Positions 7,520 through 15,344 of a DNA stretch of 20,807 nucleotides are shown here, piece by piece. The stretch is from NCBI GenBank assembly GCA_046496945.1, contig JAWOGL010000258.1:1-20807 (forward strand), read 5' to 3'. Source of the stretch: Desulfonatronovibrio sp046496945. Its GTDB lineage: Bacteria; Desulfobacterota; Desulfovibrionia; Desulfovibrionales; Desulfonatronovibrionaceae. The notes below the pieces were generated by a model. The model was not told the DNA's origin. It was given only the letters and a program-made list of their open reading frames with translations, and ran no database searches. Both the position numbers and the translations under genes were made by a program. Numbering within the stretch: the stretch's first letter is position 1; each line of letters starts with the position of its first letter.

Positions 7520-8773
7520 ATGGAACAGCTGCTTGAACTCAGTTATGCCTTAGACACTTTCTATTTTTTGATTTCCGGCCTGCTGGTTATGTGGATGGCT
7601 GCCGGATTCACCATGCTGGAATCCGGTCTGGTCAGGTCAAAAAACACTGTGGAGATTCTCACCAAAAATATCGCCTTGTACTCAGTAGCCTGCATTATGT
7701 ATATGATAGTCGGCTACAATATCATGTACGGCAATGGCGGGTCCTTTCTGCCCGGGATAAGCCTGTTCGTAGGCGGAGATAATTCCGTGGCCGACGTAGT
7801 GGCAGGAGGTGAGGGAGCTCCGTATTATTCAAACATATCGGACTTTTTCTTTCAGGTCGTATTCGTGGCGACCGCCATGTCAGTGGTTTCAGGGGCTGTG
7901 GCTGAACGCATGAAGCTGTGGGCCTTTCTTCTGTTCGCGGTGGTCATGACTGGAGTGCTTTACCCGGTACATGGCTACTGGACCTGGGGAGGCGGTTTTC
8001 TTAGTGAGCTGGGCTTTTCTGATTACGCTGGTTCAGGGATTGTTCACATGGCCGGCGCTGCCGCAGCCCTGGCAGGAGTGATCCTTTTGGGCGCAAGAAA
8101 GGGTAAATATGGTCCTGACGGGAAAATCAATGCTATACCCGGTGCCAACATGCCTCTGGCGACTCTGGGCACATTTATTCTCTGGATGGGCTGGTTTGGA
8201 TTTAACGGCGGATCCGAATTAAAGGTCTCAGATGTGGAATCAGCCAATGCAGTGGCTATGGTCTTTGCCAACACTAATCTTGCTGCAGCCGCAGGCATGG
8301 TGCTCGCACTGATTGTTTCCCAGATTAAGTTCGGCAAGGCTGATCTGACCATGGGGCTTAACGGTGCTCTGGCAGGCCTGGTGGCCATAACCGCAGGACC
8401 AAGCCTTCCTTCTATGCTCCTGGCCTGCGTGATAGGCGGCATTGGCGGGATCATTGTGGTTTTTTCCATTGTGGCCCTGGACAAATTGAAAATTGATGAT
8501 CCGGTAGGGGCGATATCTGTTCACGGCGTAGTAGGAGTCTGGGGGCTTCTTGCGGTTCTGTTTTCCAATCCCGAGGCCACTCTCCTGGGGCAGCTGGCTG
8601 GAATAGTAGTGATATTCGTCTGGATGTTTGGAGCAAGTCTGGTTGTATGGGCTGTTATTAAAGCTGTTATGGGCATCAGAGTAGATCAGGAAATGGAATA
8701 TCAGGGCATGGATATGGCTGAGTGCGGACTGGAAGCTTATCCTGAATTTGTCAAGTCCGGTGGTTCCAGATAA
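7520..8773 (+). CDS. amtB: Ammonium transporter AmtB
   Basis: This 417-residue inner-membrane protein of the Amt/Mep/Rh family forms a trimeric ammonium channel. About eleven hydrophobic helices span the sequence. Conserved pore features are visible: the FFFQVVFVATAMSVVSGAVAE helix with the Phe gate region, DYAGSGIVHMAG with the structural Asp and first pore His, and SVHGVVGVWG with the second pore His. The protein starts MEQLLELSYALDTFYFL, with no long signal peptide as in E. coli. GGAGGAATGAG precedes the ATG at 7520. The glnB/glnK gene follows 55 bases later, the usual amtB-glnK pairing, and the PII protein is expected to plug the pore when nitrogen is plentiful. Expression is likely under the sigma-54 promoter at 7305. 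Confidence 0.97.
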   Translation: MEQLLELSYALDTFYFLISGLLVMWMAAGFTMLESGLVRSKNTVEILTKNIALYSVACIMYMIVGYNIMYGNGGSFLPGISLFVGGDNSVADVVAGGEGAPYYSNISDFFFQVVFVATAMSVVSGAVAERMKLWAFLLFAVVMTGVLYPVHGYWTWGGGFLSELGFSDYAGSGIVHMAGAAAALAGVILLGARKGKYGPDGKINAIPGANMPLATLGTFILWMGWFGFNGGSELKVSDVESANAVAMVFANTNLAAAAGMVLALIVSQIKFGKADLTMGLNGALAGLVAITAGPSLPSMLLACVIGGIGGIIVVFSIVALDKLKIDDPVGAISVHGVVGVWGLLAVLFSNPEATLLGQLAGIVVIFVWMFGASLVVWAVIKAVMGIRVDQEMEYQGMDMAECGLEAYPEFVKSGGSR

Positions 8774-8828
8774 CGATCTGATTTAATAAACACATATCCG
8801 GAACTGTTATAATTAAAGGAGGCACAAT

Positions 8829-9167
8829 ATGAAAAAGTTGGAGATAATCACCAGACCATTTAAGATCGATGAAATCAAAGAAGCTTTGACCGTAATGGGC
8901 GTAAAAGGCATGACCCTGACTGAAGTCAGGGGCTTCGGCAGGCAGCATGGACACAAGGAGGTTTACCGGGGGGCGGAATATCAGGTCGACTTTTTGTCCA
9001 AGGTAAAAATAGAAATAGTTGTAGACGATGAAATGCTGGATAAAACCGTAGACGCAGTGGTAAGTGCCGCCAGGACCGGCAAGGTTGGAGATGGCAAGAT
9101 ATTTGTTTATTCCGTGGAAAACGCGGTTCGCATAAGGACCGGTGAAACCGGAGACAAGGCAATCTAG
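8829..9167 (+). CDS. glnB: Nitrogen regulatory protein PII (GlnB/GlnK)
   Basis: This 112-residue trimeric PII signalling protein reads 2-oxoglutarate, ATP/ADP and, through uridylylation, glutamine. The T-loop sequence YRGAEYQVDF places the uridylylated tyrosine at position 51 exactly. The TGKVGDGKIFV segment and the C-terminal RIRTGETGDKAI match PROSITE-type PII regions. AAAGGAGG lies seven bases before the ATG. Its place directly after amtB suggests a GlnK-like job of docking on AmtB. GlnB and GlnK are too similar to separate from sequence alone. The uridylyltransferase glnD follows, so the enzyme and its substrate are co-located. Confidence 0.96.
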   Translation: MKKLEIITRPFKIDEIKEALTVMGVKGMTLTEVRGFGRQHGHKEVYRGAEYQVDFLSKVKIEIVVDDEMLDKTVDAVVSAARTGKVGDGKIFVYSVENAVRIRTGETGDKAI

Positions 9168-9202
9168 GTCCAGAATAGAAGCAGGGAAAGAACTTCTCTT
9201 CC

Positions 9203-9219
9203 CCGGACAGACTGTCCGG
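9203..9219. repeat. 17-bp perfect palindrome after glnB
   Basis: CCGGACAG, one central A, then CTGTCCGG. It lies 36 bases after the glnB stop. The single-base centre favours a protein-binding operator over an RNA hairpin, though an RNA stem with a five-base loop is possible. No regulator is identified. Confidence 0.5.
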
Positions 9220-9265
9220 CCTGGATTGAACTCAATCTGAAAATACAGCAAAACCGATAAAGGAA

Positions 9266-9305
9266 CGCGCAGAGGTATTTGCCGGCCGGCAGATATCCCT
9301 GCGCG
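9266..9305. repeat. 40-base near-perfect palindrome between glnB and glnD
   Basis: From CGCGCAG (9266-9272) to CTGCGCG (9299-9305) the bases pair around a GCCGGCCGGC centre, with one mismatch and two G-T wobbles in 20 positions. The stem is very stable. No T-run follows it (TTCTGTGTGG), so it is more likely an RNA processing, pausing or attenuation element between glnB and glnD than a complete intrinsic terminator. Confidence 0.6.
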
Positions 9306-9394
9306 CTTCTGTGTGGCCGTGGCAACTCTTCTCTGTAGTTTCCGGCCAATCTTTGCGTTTCTGTTTTCGAATGAAAACCAAATAGATATATCCT

Positions 9395-11950
9395 ATGAAA
9401 TACACTCCCTGGCATATTTTTCTGGACCCAAAAAACCGGATTGAATCATTCTCCGCCATGAGAGGGAGAGCCGCGCTTAACCGGCTTTCCAAGGATACTG
9501 ATGAGTATTTTATTCACCGTCTGGCTGAGCTGGATTTTCCCGGCAGTCCTGAAATGTTTCTGGCAGGGGTAGGAGGATACGGAAGGCAGGAGATGTCTTT
9601 GAAATCGGACGTTGACGTCCTGATCATCTCGGATAAATCCTCTGAGGATGAGACGCAGGAACTGGCATCCGGTCTGCTTCACCCTTTGTGGGATGCTGGT
9701 CTTGACGTCGGCCATGGTGTGAGGACTTCCCGGGAATGCCTGGATCTGGCAAGCAGAGACTTCAAGGTCCTGGCATCTCTTCTGGATGTTCGGTATATCT
9801 GCGGTCAGAAGGAGCACTATAACGTGTTTTATGAAAAGGTCAGAGCTCTGCTTAAGCGGAAAAGTTTTGAACTGGCAGGATTTTTGATGCAGTCCGCCCT
9901 GGAAAGGACCGCTAAAAAGACAGCTGAAAACTATATGGAGCCGGATATAAAAAATGATCCTGGAGGTTTAAGAGACTATCATTTTATTATCTGGCTGGAA
10001 AAAATTTTTGATATTGCAGAATCGCCCTCTTGTTCCGTGCTATGTAACAAATCCAAAGATTCTTTGCTTAAAGAAATAGATTTTATCTTTGACCTGCGAA
10101 ATGTACTTCATTCCCTGGGGAATAAAAAAAATGACCGTCTTTACTCTGATCTTCAGTCTGAACTGTCAAGAAAAATGGGCTACAGAGGCTCTGCAGGAAA
10201 GTCCGGAGTGGAGATCTTTCTGGAGGATCTGTTTAAAAGCCAGAACCATATTTCCGCATTGGCCCAGGAAGCTATGGAAAGATCCGCGGGCATACTGGGG
10301 AGTGTCGCAACAAAGCCAGCCCATGGAATGCCGGATTCAGACCGTAAAATTCTTGAAAGAGACGGCAGGCTGTACTTCAGTCCGCAAGCGGATCTTTCCG
10401 GCGATCCATATCTCGCAGTGGAAATTTTACGGGTTCAGGCCAGCTCAGGAGCAGCAATATCCCGGGACGCGTCCGGCAAAATAAATGTTCTGCTTGAAGA
10501 TCCTCACAGCAGAGAGGTCCTCAAACAGGTCATGAAAGAGCATTTCCCTGATATTCTATTGAGCGGCTATCCTTCTCAATGCCTGAGAAGTATGCACCAG
10601 TCAGGTCTTCTGAGGATAATTATTCCTGAGCTTTCCAGGTTGTGGTTTTTTGTGCAGTTTGACGGGGTGCATACTTATCCTCTGGGTGAACATATTCTTC
10701 ACTGTCTGGATGCAGTTGCTTCCTTAAAAGATGATAAAAGCTTTCTGTCAGAGTATCTGGGCAGTTATGCAAACAGTATGGTGCTGAGGCTGGCAGCCCT
10801 GCTTCACGACATTGGCAAAGGAGAATCAGACCACGCTGAAGCTGGCGCGCTGGTGGCCCGGAGCATTCTTGAAAGGCTTGAAGTTTCTGCTGAAGTTATG
10901 GATCCAGTGGTTTTTCTGGTCCGCAACCATTTGCTCATGGTCCGCACCGCACTTAAGCGTGATATTGAGGAAGAGGGTGTGGTGGCTGGTTTTGCCGGAC
11001 AACTGACAGAAGTTGACAAGTTGAACCTGCTTGCATGTCTTAGTTTTGCCGACTCCATAGCCACCGGTCCCAAGGTTTGGAATCCCTGGCAGGAGAATTT
11101 GATTCGTAAACTATATTTCAAAACCAGACATCTTATGCAGCATACAATTCTGGCGGGGCACCATGCCGGACACCGGATGGCTGCGGTGCGCGACAGGATC
11201 AGATCTCACCCGGGTTACAATGAATCCTGGGAAGAATCTGTTCAGGCCATGCCCCCGCGTTATCTGCTTAAAGTGCCTGTTTCTGAAATAATCAAGCATA
11301 TCAAACTGGTGGAAAGTTTTGAAAGGAAAGAAGAATCTGATTCCGTCAGTCAGGAATTTCAGGGCTTTATACTTCTGCCTGAAGGTGATAAGACTCCTGA
11401 GGACGGATATCAGAACCTGACACTGGTGAGCCGGGATCAACCCGGTCTGTTGGCGGCAATGGCAGCCGCTCTGGCTGTAAACCAGATAGAGATATATTCC
11501 GCAGCTCTTTTTACCTGGGAGAACGGTCTGGCTGTTGACCTGTTTAAGGTCAGTCCGCCTGTTGATCGCCTGTATGCCGGTCAAACCTGGGCTGAAGTTC
11601 GCAAGGATTTTAACATCTGGCTCAGCGGCCAGAGAGATATGCAACAATTTTGTAAGGCTTTAAGAAAAGAGCCGGCAGCAGGGGCCAGGTTCAGAATAAA
11701 GCTGGATAATGATTCTTCTGATTTTCACACTATTATTGAGGTTAATTCTCCAAGGCATCCCTGTCTGACATGGCAGATCAGCCTTTGTCTGGCTGAACTG
11801 GGCATGGATATCTCCCATGCGGTGATCTCTTCCCATAAGGACCAGGCCCTGCATGTTTTTTATGCGCGTGACCATCAAGGACAGAAGCTCACAGACAACC
11901 GGAAGAAACTGATCAGACAGATACATTCCGCTGTTAGACTGGTGGTGTGA
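9395..11950 (+). CDS. glnD: PII uridylyltransferase / uridylyl-removing enzyme
   Basis: This 851-residue bifunctional enzyme uridylylates PII when glutamine is low and removes UMP when it is high. Domains in order: a nucleotidyltransferase domain with GVGGYGRQEM and SDVDVL (about residues 55-78, the Asp pair binding metal); a GlnD helical region; an HD hydrolase domain with LLHDIGKGESDH near residue 470; and two ACT domains starting near residues 672 (LTLVSRDQPGLLAAM) and 778, which sense glutamine. Length is slightly below the ~890 of E. coli GlnD. The ATG at 9395 lacks a clear Shine-Dalgarno. A second Met at 9461 has none either, so the first is kept. The 227 bases after glnB contain several stems but no confident promoter. 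Presence beside glnB and amtB fits its role. Confidence 0.95.
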   Translation: MKYTPWHIFLDPKNRIESFSAMRGRAALNRLSKDTDEYFIHRLAELDFPGSPEMFLAGVGGYGRQEMSLKSDVDVLIISDKSSEDETQELASGLLHPLWDAGLDVGHGVRTSRECLDLASRDFKVLASLLDVRYICGQKEHYNVFYEKVRALLKRKSFELAGFLMQSALERTAKKTAENYMEPDIKNDPGGLRDYHFIIWLEKIFDIAESPSCSVLCNKSKDSLLKEIDFIFDLRNVLHSLGNKKNDRLYSDLQSELSRKMGYRGSAGKSGVEIFLEDLFKSQNHISALAQEAMERSAGILGSVATKPAHGMPDSDRKILERDGRLYFSPQADLSGDPYLAVEILRVQASSGAAISRDASGKINVLLEDPHSREVLKQVMKEHFPDILLSGYPSQCLRSMHQSGLLRIIIPELSRLWFFVQFDGVHTYPLGEHILHCLDAVASLKDDKSFLSEYLGSYANSMVLRLAALLHDIGKGESDHAEAGALVARSILERLEVSAEVMDPVVFLVRNHLLMVRTALKRDIEEEGVVAGFAGQLTEVDKLNLLACLSFADSIATGPKVWNPWQENLIRKLYFKTRHLMQHTILAGHHAGHRMAAVRDRIRSHPGYNESWEESVQAMPPRYLLKVPVSEIIKHIKLVESFERKEESDSVSQEFQGFILLPEGDKTPEDGYQNLTLVSRDQPGLLAAMAAALAVNQIEIYSAALFTWENGLAVDLFKVSPPVDRLYAGQTWAEVRKDFNIWLSGQRDMQQFCKALRKEPAAGARFRIKLDNDSSDFHTIIEVNSPRHPCLTWQISLCLAELGMDISHAVISSHKDQALHVFYARDHQGQKLTDNRKKLIRQIHSAVRLVV

Positions 11951-11995
11951 CCCAAGGCCCGGTCTTACATTCAGTAGTTGACCCTGATATCTTAT

Positions 11996-12040
11996 CTGAT
12001 CCAGGTTTACATATTTTGCAAATATGTAAACCTGGATCAG
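11996..12040. repeat. Perfect 21-bp inverted repeat between glnD and glnA
   Basis: The left arm is 11996-12016 (beginning CTGATCCAGG) and the right arm is 12020-12040 (ending CCTGGATCAG), with the three-base loop TGC. All 21 pairs are perfect. The downstream sequence (AGCGCTTATGTTTTGTTG) has no real T-tract. The arm length and perfection are far beyond a typical operator. It may be a factor-assisted terminator for glnD, a copy of a small palindromic mobile repeat, or a protein-binding site. Confidence 0.85.
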
Positions 12041-12205
12041 AGCGCTTATGTTTTGTTGCACAATATTGTAGAAAAATGAATCCCGGAGAAGGCCAGAGTG
12101 GGTGGATTGATGTTTTAACTATTTGAAAATAAAAAGTTATGTTTTTTTGGCCCAGGAAGTGAATACTGCAGTGAAAATAATTTTTAACATCTATGGAGGC
12201 AAGAT

Positions 12206-13552
12206 ATGTCGGATTATCCAGTATTTAATTGTAAGAACACGGATGATGTGCTTAAGGCGGTTAAGGAATATAAAGTCAGCTTTATCCAGTTCTGGTTTGT
12301 GGATGTCCTGGGCACCCTTAAAAGTTTTCAGGTAACTCCGGGCGAACTTGAGGCCGCTTTTGAAGAAGGCATGGGCTTTGACGGTTCCTCGATTCAGGGT
12401 TTTTCCCGGATCCATGAAAGCGATATGGTTGCTTTTCCGGATCCGGAAACTTTTCAGATCCTTTCCTTCAGGCCGACTGACAAGCCGGTGGCCCGGATGT
12501 TCTGTGACATCACCAACCCGGACGGGACTCCTTATGAGGGAGACAGCAGATATGTCTTGAAAAAGGCTTTGGCCAAAGCCGCGGAAAAGGGCTACACTTT
12601 CTATGTCGGTCCGGAGCTTGAGTTCTTCCTTTTCGAGGATTCAACCGATACCAAGACTCTTGATGTGGGTGGTTATTTTGACGCGGCCCCTCTGGACCTG
12701 GCCAATGATATCCGCAGGGACATCATATTCGCCCTGGAAAAGATGGGAATTGACGTGGAGTACAGCCATCATGAAGTGGCCCCCAGTCAGCATGAAATTG
12801 ATCTGCGCTATCAGGAAGCCCTGAAGATGGCGGATAATGCCATTACCTACAAGACAGTAGTAAAAGAGGTTGCCCGCAAGCACGGCTGTTACGCCACTTT
12901 TATGCCCAAGCCGTTGTTCGGGGAAAACGGAAGCGGTATGCACGTGCATCAGTCCCTGTTCAAAAATGGAAAAAACGTTTTTTTCGATTCCAAAGGGGAA
13001 TTCAATCTGAGCATCGAGGGCAAACAGTATATCGCGGGTCTTCTGACCCATGCCAAAGAACTTACCGCCATTTGCAACCAATGGGTAAATTCATATAAGC
13101 GCCTGGTTCCTGGATACGAAGCTCCGGTTTATGTTGCCTGGGCCAGGAGAAACCGGTCATCCCTTGTACGGGTGCCCATGTACAAGCCGGGCAAGGAAGC
13201 AGCCACCAGGGTGGAACTGCGTTCCCCGGATCCTGCCTGCAACCTGTATCTGGCTTTTGCCTCCATGCTGGCCGCGGGTCTTAAAGGGATAGAAGAAGGC
13301 TATGAGCTGCCCGCTCCGGTTGAAGAGGATATCTTTGAAATGAATACAGAAGAAAGAGAAAAGCACGGTATCGCCAGTTTGCCGGGCAGCCTTGTGGAAG
13401 CCGTGGGAGAGCTTTCCAAAAGCGTGATTATCAAGGAAGCCCTTGGCGATCATATCTTTGGCAAGTTTATCGACAACAAAAAGATCGAATGGGATAATTA
13501 TCGCATTCAGATTACTGAGTACGAAATCAAAAAGTATCTGCCGGTCTTATAG
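12206..13552 (+). CDS. glnA: Glutamine synthetase, type I-alpha
   Basis: This 448-residue enzyme makes glutamine from glutamate, ammonia and ATP as a dodecamer. Motifs in order: GFDGSSIQGF, ESDMVAFPD, PELEFFLF, HHEVAPSQHEIDL, NGSGMHVHQSL, NRSSLVRVP and ATRVELRSPDP, giving the complete metal, ATP and glutamate sites. The length, and the FEMNTEEREKHGIASLPGSL segment where enterobacterial GlnA carries its adenylylated tyrosine, place it in the I-alpha group. That tyrosine is absent (Phe then Glu). The RIHESD segment keeps the arginine linked in the Bacillus enzyme to glutamine feedback. GGAGG sits seven bases before the ATG. I find no consensus sigma-54 element in the preceding 255 bases. Confidence 0.97.
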   Translation: MSDYPVFNCKNTDDVLKAVKEYKVSFIQFWFVDVLGTLKSFQVTPGELEAAFEEGMGFDGSSIQGFSRIHESDMVAFPDPETFQILSFRPTDKPVARMFCDITNPDGTPYEGDSRYVLKKALAKAAEKGYTFYVGPELEFFLFEDSTDTKTLDVGGYFDAAPLDLANDIRRDIIFALEKMGIDVEYSHHEVAPSQHEIDLRYQEALKMADNAITYKTVVKEVARKHGCYATFMPKPLFGENGSGMHVHQSLFKNGKNVFFDSKGEFNLSIEGKQYIAGLLTHAKELTAICNQWVNSYKRLVPGYEAPVYVAWARRNRSSLVRVPMYKPGKEAATRVELRSPDPACNLYLAFASMLAAGLKGIEEGYELPAPVEEDIFEMNTEEREKHGIASLPGSLVEAVGELSKSVIIKEALGDHIFGKFIDNKKIEWDNYRIQITEYEIKKYLPVL

Positions 13553-13991
13553 AAAGGTAAACTGTAACTATTCACCATAGCCGGCGGCCAGTCCCAGGTA
13601 TCAGGTTTCTGTTGATACGAACTCCCTGTCGCGGTTCCCTAAGGCAAACCATTAGCCGGGCATGTTATACGGGATTGGAAATCTTGCATATTTTGGAAAA
13701 AAACGACGGTTTTTAATATGTATGGTTTGCCTGAACGGAACCTGCGACGGTCAAACATCGTATCAATGGCGAAACCTGAACCGGGGACCGGCCTTAGATT
13801 CAGTGCTGATCATAATATGTGGTGAATAGATACGGTAAACTAACGATAAATATTCACCCTGTTTTTTTGATTATGGAGCCGTGCCCGGTCAAACATTGCC
13901 GGCTTTTGAAAAATCAGAAGGCCTCCAGCTTTTAAAATAAGTCATAAACTTAAGTGAATACATATCCTGCGCATTATGAAAGCCCGCTTTT
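13553..13991. other. glnA 3' region, structured non-coding
   Basis: This 439-base stretch has no gene. It contains a long foldback (13561-13836), then a smaller paired zone in which TATTCAC (13851-13857) pairs with GTGAATA (13954-13960) and AGCCG (13877-13881) pairs with CGGCT (13900-13904). The terminator at 13979 ends it. GGTCAAACAT occurs twice, at 13749 and 13887. Confidence 0.65.
13561..13836. repeat. Long imperfect foldback element behind glnA
   Basis: Arms pair in strict nested order. 13561-13576 pairs with 13821-13836 (ACTGTA/TACGGT and CTATTCACC/GGTGAATAG, one mismatch). 13586-13609 pairs with 13771-13793 (GGCCAGT, CCC, GGT, CAGGTTTC). TTGATACGA (13612-13620) pairs with TCGTATCAA (13758-13766). 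13628-13638 pairs with 13737-13748 (GTCGC, GGTTCC, one bulge). AGGCAAACCAT (13642-13652) pairs with ATGGTTTGCCT (13722-13732). The loop is about 69 bases. About 65 pairs were found by eye, with G-U and compensating changes. It starts eight bases after the glnA stop codon. It may be a MITE-like foldback element or a structured RNA. Confidence 0.8.
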
Positions 13992-14007
13992 TCAGGCGGG
14001 CTTTTTT
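13979..14007 (+). terminator. Intrinsic terminator downstream of glnA
   Basis: AAAGCCCGC pairs with GCGGGCTTT over an eight-base loop (TTTTTCAG), and the T-run is 14002-14007. It reads best on the plus strand, ending the glnA transcript about 430 bases past its stop codon. It also contains the stop codon (13992-13994) of the convergent minus-strand gene. On that strand only three T residues follow the stem, so function there is weaker. Confidence 0.85.
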
Positions 14008-15344
14008 ATTTGTCTCTGCCTGGCCTGGTACATGAAGGTCCTGATGGCGATGTCCCGGTTAGGCTGGATGGAACCGTCATAAGGGGCATCAAGATAAGGC
14101 ACTTTCTTTTCCAGGAGCAGCGGCTTCAAAATGGCTGAACAGATTGTGCTGGGCATGCAGGTAAAAGGGAATACATTGACCACGCCGTGAAAATTATCGT
14201 GCACGTATTCCAGTGCCCCGCCGATGCTGATGGCTGCTTCCGTGCCAATGTCAAAGCTGAATAACCGATTATTATCCAGTCTTTTTTCCAGGAGTTCAAT
14301 GGGATGGTCTCCCTGGATATCCAAATGAGTTAAGGCCTGCTCATAGGCCTGATTCTGCCGCCAGAGCTGATATTTTATTTCGATTTTGCTGTCCAGCCAT
14401 TTACGCGAGGAGCTCATAAGCCCTTTGACATCCATGCGTTTCCAGGCCTGGGACCAGGTTCTGCGGGTTTCCCTCAGATTGGAATAGGTGACATAGTTGA
14501 TCCATTCTCCCAGGGAGGCGTCAACCACTTCCCCTCCGTGAGTTTCAATTTCTCTGATTATGTTTTGATTGGAGTCGGGGTGCGTGCGCAGATATATTTC
14601 GCCGACGATTCCTATACGCGGAAGCCTGGGCTTGTCCGGGTCTATAAGCTTTTTTGCCCTGGAAACAATTCCGGACAGCAAAGAATACAGTGATTGAAAA
14701 TCCCTGGATTCCCCTGAAGCCTCGATTGCTTCCTGCATTTCCTGCAGGGCCGTTTTCATGAATTCATCAGTCTGTCCCTGAGTTTTTTCGTAAGGCCTGA
14801 CTCTCCAGGTTGTCCTGTCCAGGACATCAGCGATAATGGTAGCCACATAAGCAAGCCTGCGAAACAGCCTGGATTTTTCCGGCGGAAGAATCATGGATGA
14901 CTGGTAGCCATCCGCGGTGGACAGATAGGCAATGTCTACGTCCCTGAACTCCGGAAACTTGTCCAGGACCAGACTGTGCAGCTTGTTGTACATGCCAAAA
15001 CGGCACGGTCCGTCTGCCTCGGGCATGAAATAAACATAGTCTCCCGGTTTGAAGCTGTTGCCCAGACGTTTTTTTTCGTTGCGCAGGAAATAAAGTAGAT
15101 CTCCCAGGGTCACCTGACAGGGGAAGCATTCCTTGCCGGAAGTAAATTCTTTGCCCATATCCAGCCCTGTGTACGTCTCCATGACCCGGGCCGGAACCCC
15201 GAAAGCCCTGAAGCTGGCTGCCAGAAGTCTTGATCCTGCCGGAGCCATGTCCGGGATAAGAAGTGTCTTGCCTGAAAGATCAAACTGCCCAACCTTGGTG
15301 GTTAGTCTTTCCTGAAAAGCAGTGTGAGGTGAAGTCTTATTCAT
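13992..15344 (-). CDS. HgdB-like (2-hydroxyglutaryl-CoA dehydratase-type) protein, second half of split activase
   Basis: This 450-residue soluble protein matches the C-terminal part of the very large CoA-substrate-specific enzyme activase-related proteins. Conserved cysteines appear in GKECFPCQVTLGD (about residues 72-85), EADGPCRFGMYNK and FPFTCMPSTICSAILKP, which are likely iron-sulfur ligands. The central PRIGIVGEIYLRTHPDSN segment is typical of this group. Its ATG overlaps the stop codon of the upstream gene by four bases (ATGA), so the two are translationally coupled and probably form one complex. No hydratase activity can be assigned. The family is related to HgdB and to double-cubane cluster proteins, and a low-potential electron-transfer or reductase role is inferred. 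The stop codon lies inside the terminator hairpin at 13979-14007. Confidence 0.8.
   Translation of the reverse strand: MNKTSPHTAFQERLTTKVGQFDLSGKTLLIPDMAPAGSRLLAASFRAFGVPARVMETYTGLDMGKEFTSGKECFPCQVTLGDLLYFLRNEKKRLGNSFKPGDYVYFMPEADGPCRFGMYNKLHSLVLDKFPEFRDVDIAYLSTADGYQSSMILPPEKSRLFRRLAYVATIIADVLDRTTWRVRPYEKTQGQTDEFMKTALQEMQEAIEASGESRDFQSLYSLLSGIVSRAKKLIDPDKPRLPRIGIVGEIYLRTHPDSNQNIIREIETHGGEVVDASLGEWINYVTYSNLRETRRTWSQAWKRMDVKGLMSSSRKWLDSKIEIKYQLWRQNQAYEQALTHLDIQGDHPIELLEKRLDNNRLFSFDIGTEAAISIGGALEYVHDNFHGVVNVFPFTCMPSTICSAILKPLLLEKKVPYLDAPYDGSIQPNRDIAIRTFMYQARQRQIKKPA

Noticed and set aside
8044..8484. 146-codon minus-strand frame within amtB
   Set aside because: It is antisense to conserved AmtB helices. 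Its Ala/Pro-rich low-complexity composition is typical of a shadow frame.
12090..12205. Sigma-54 or sigma-70 promoter for glnA
   Set aside because: The best GG...GC pair has eleven-base spacing, and a TTGATG/TAAAAA combination is too weak to separate from background AT-rich sequence.
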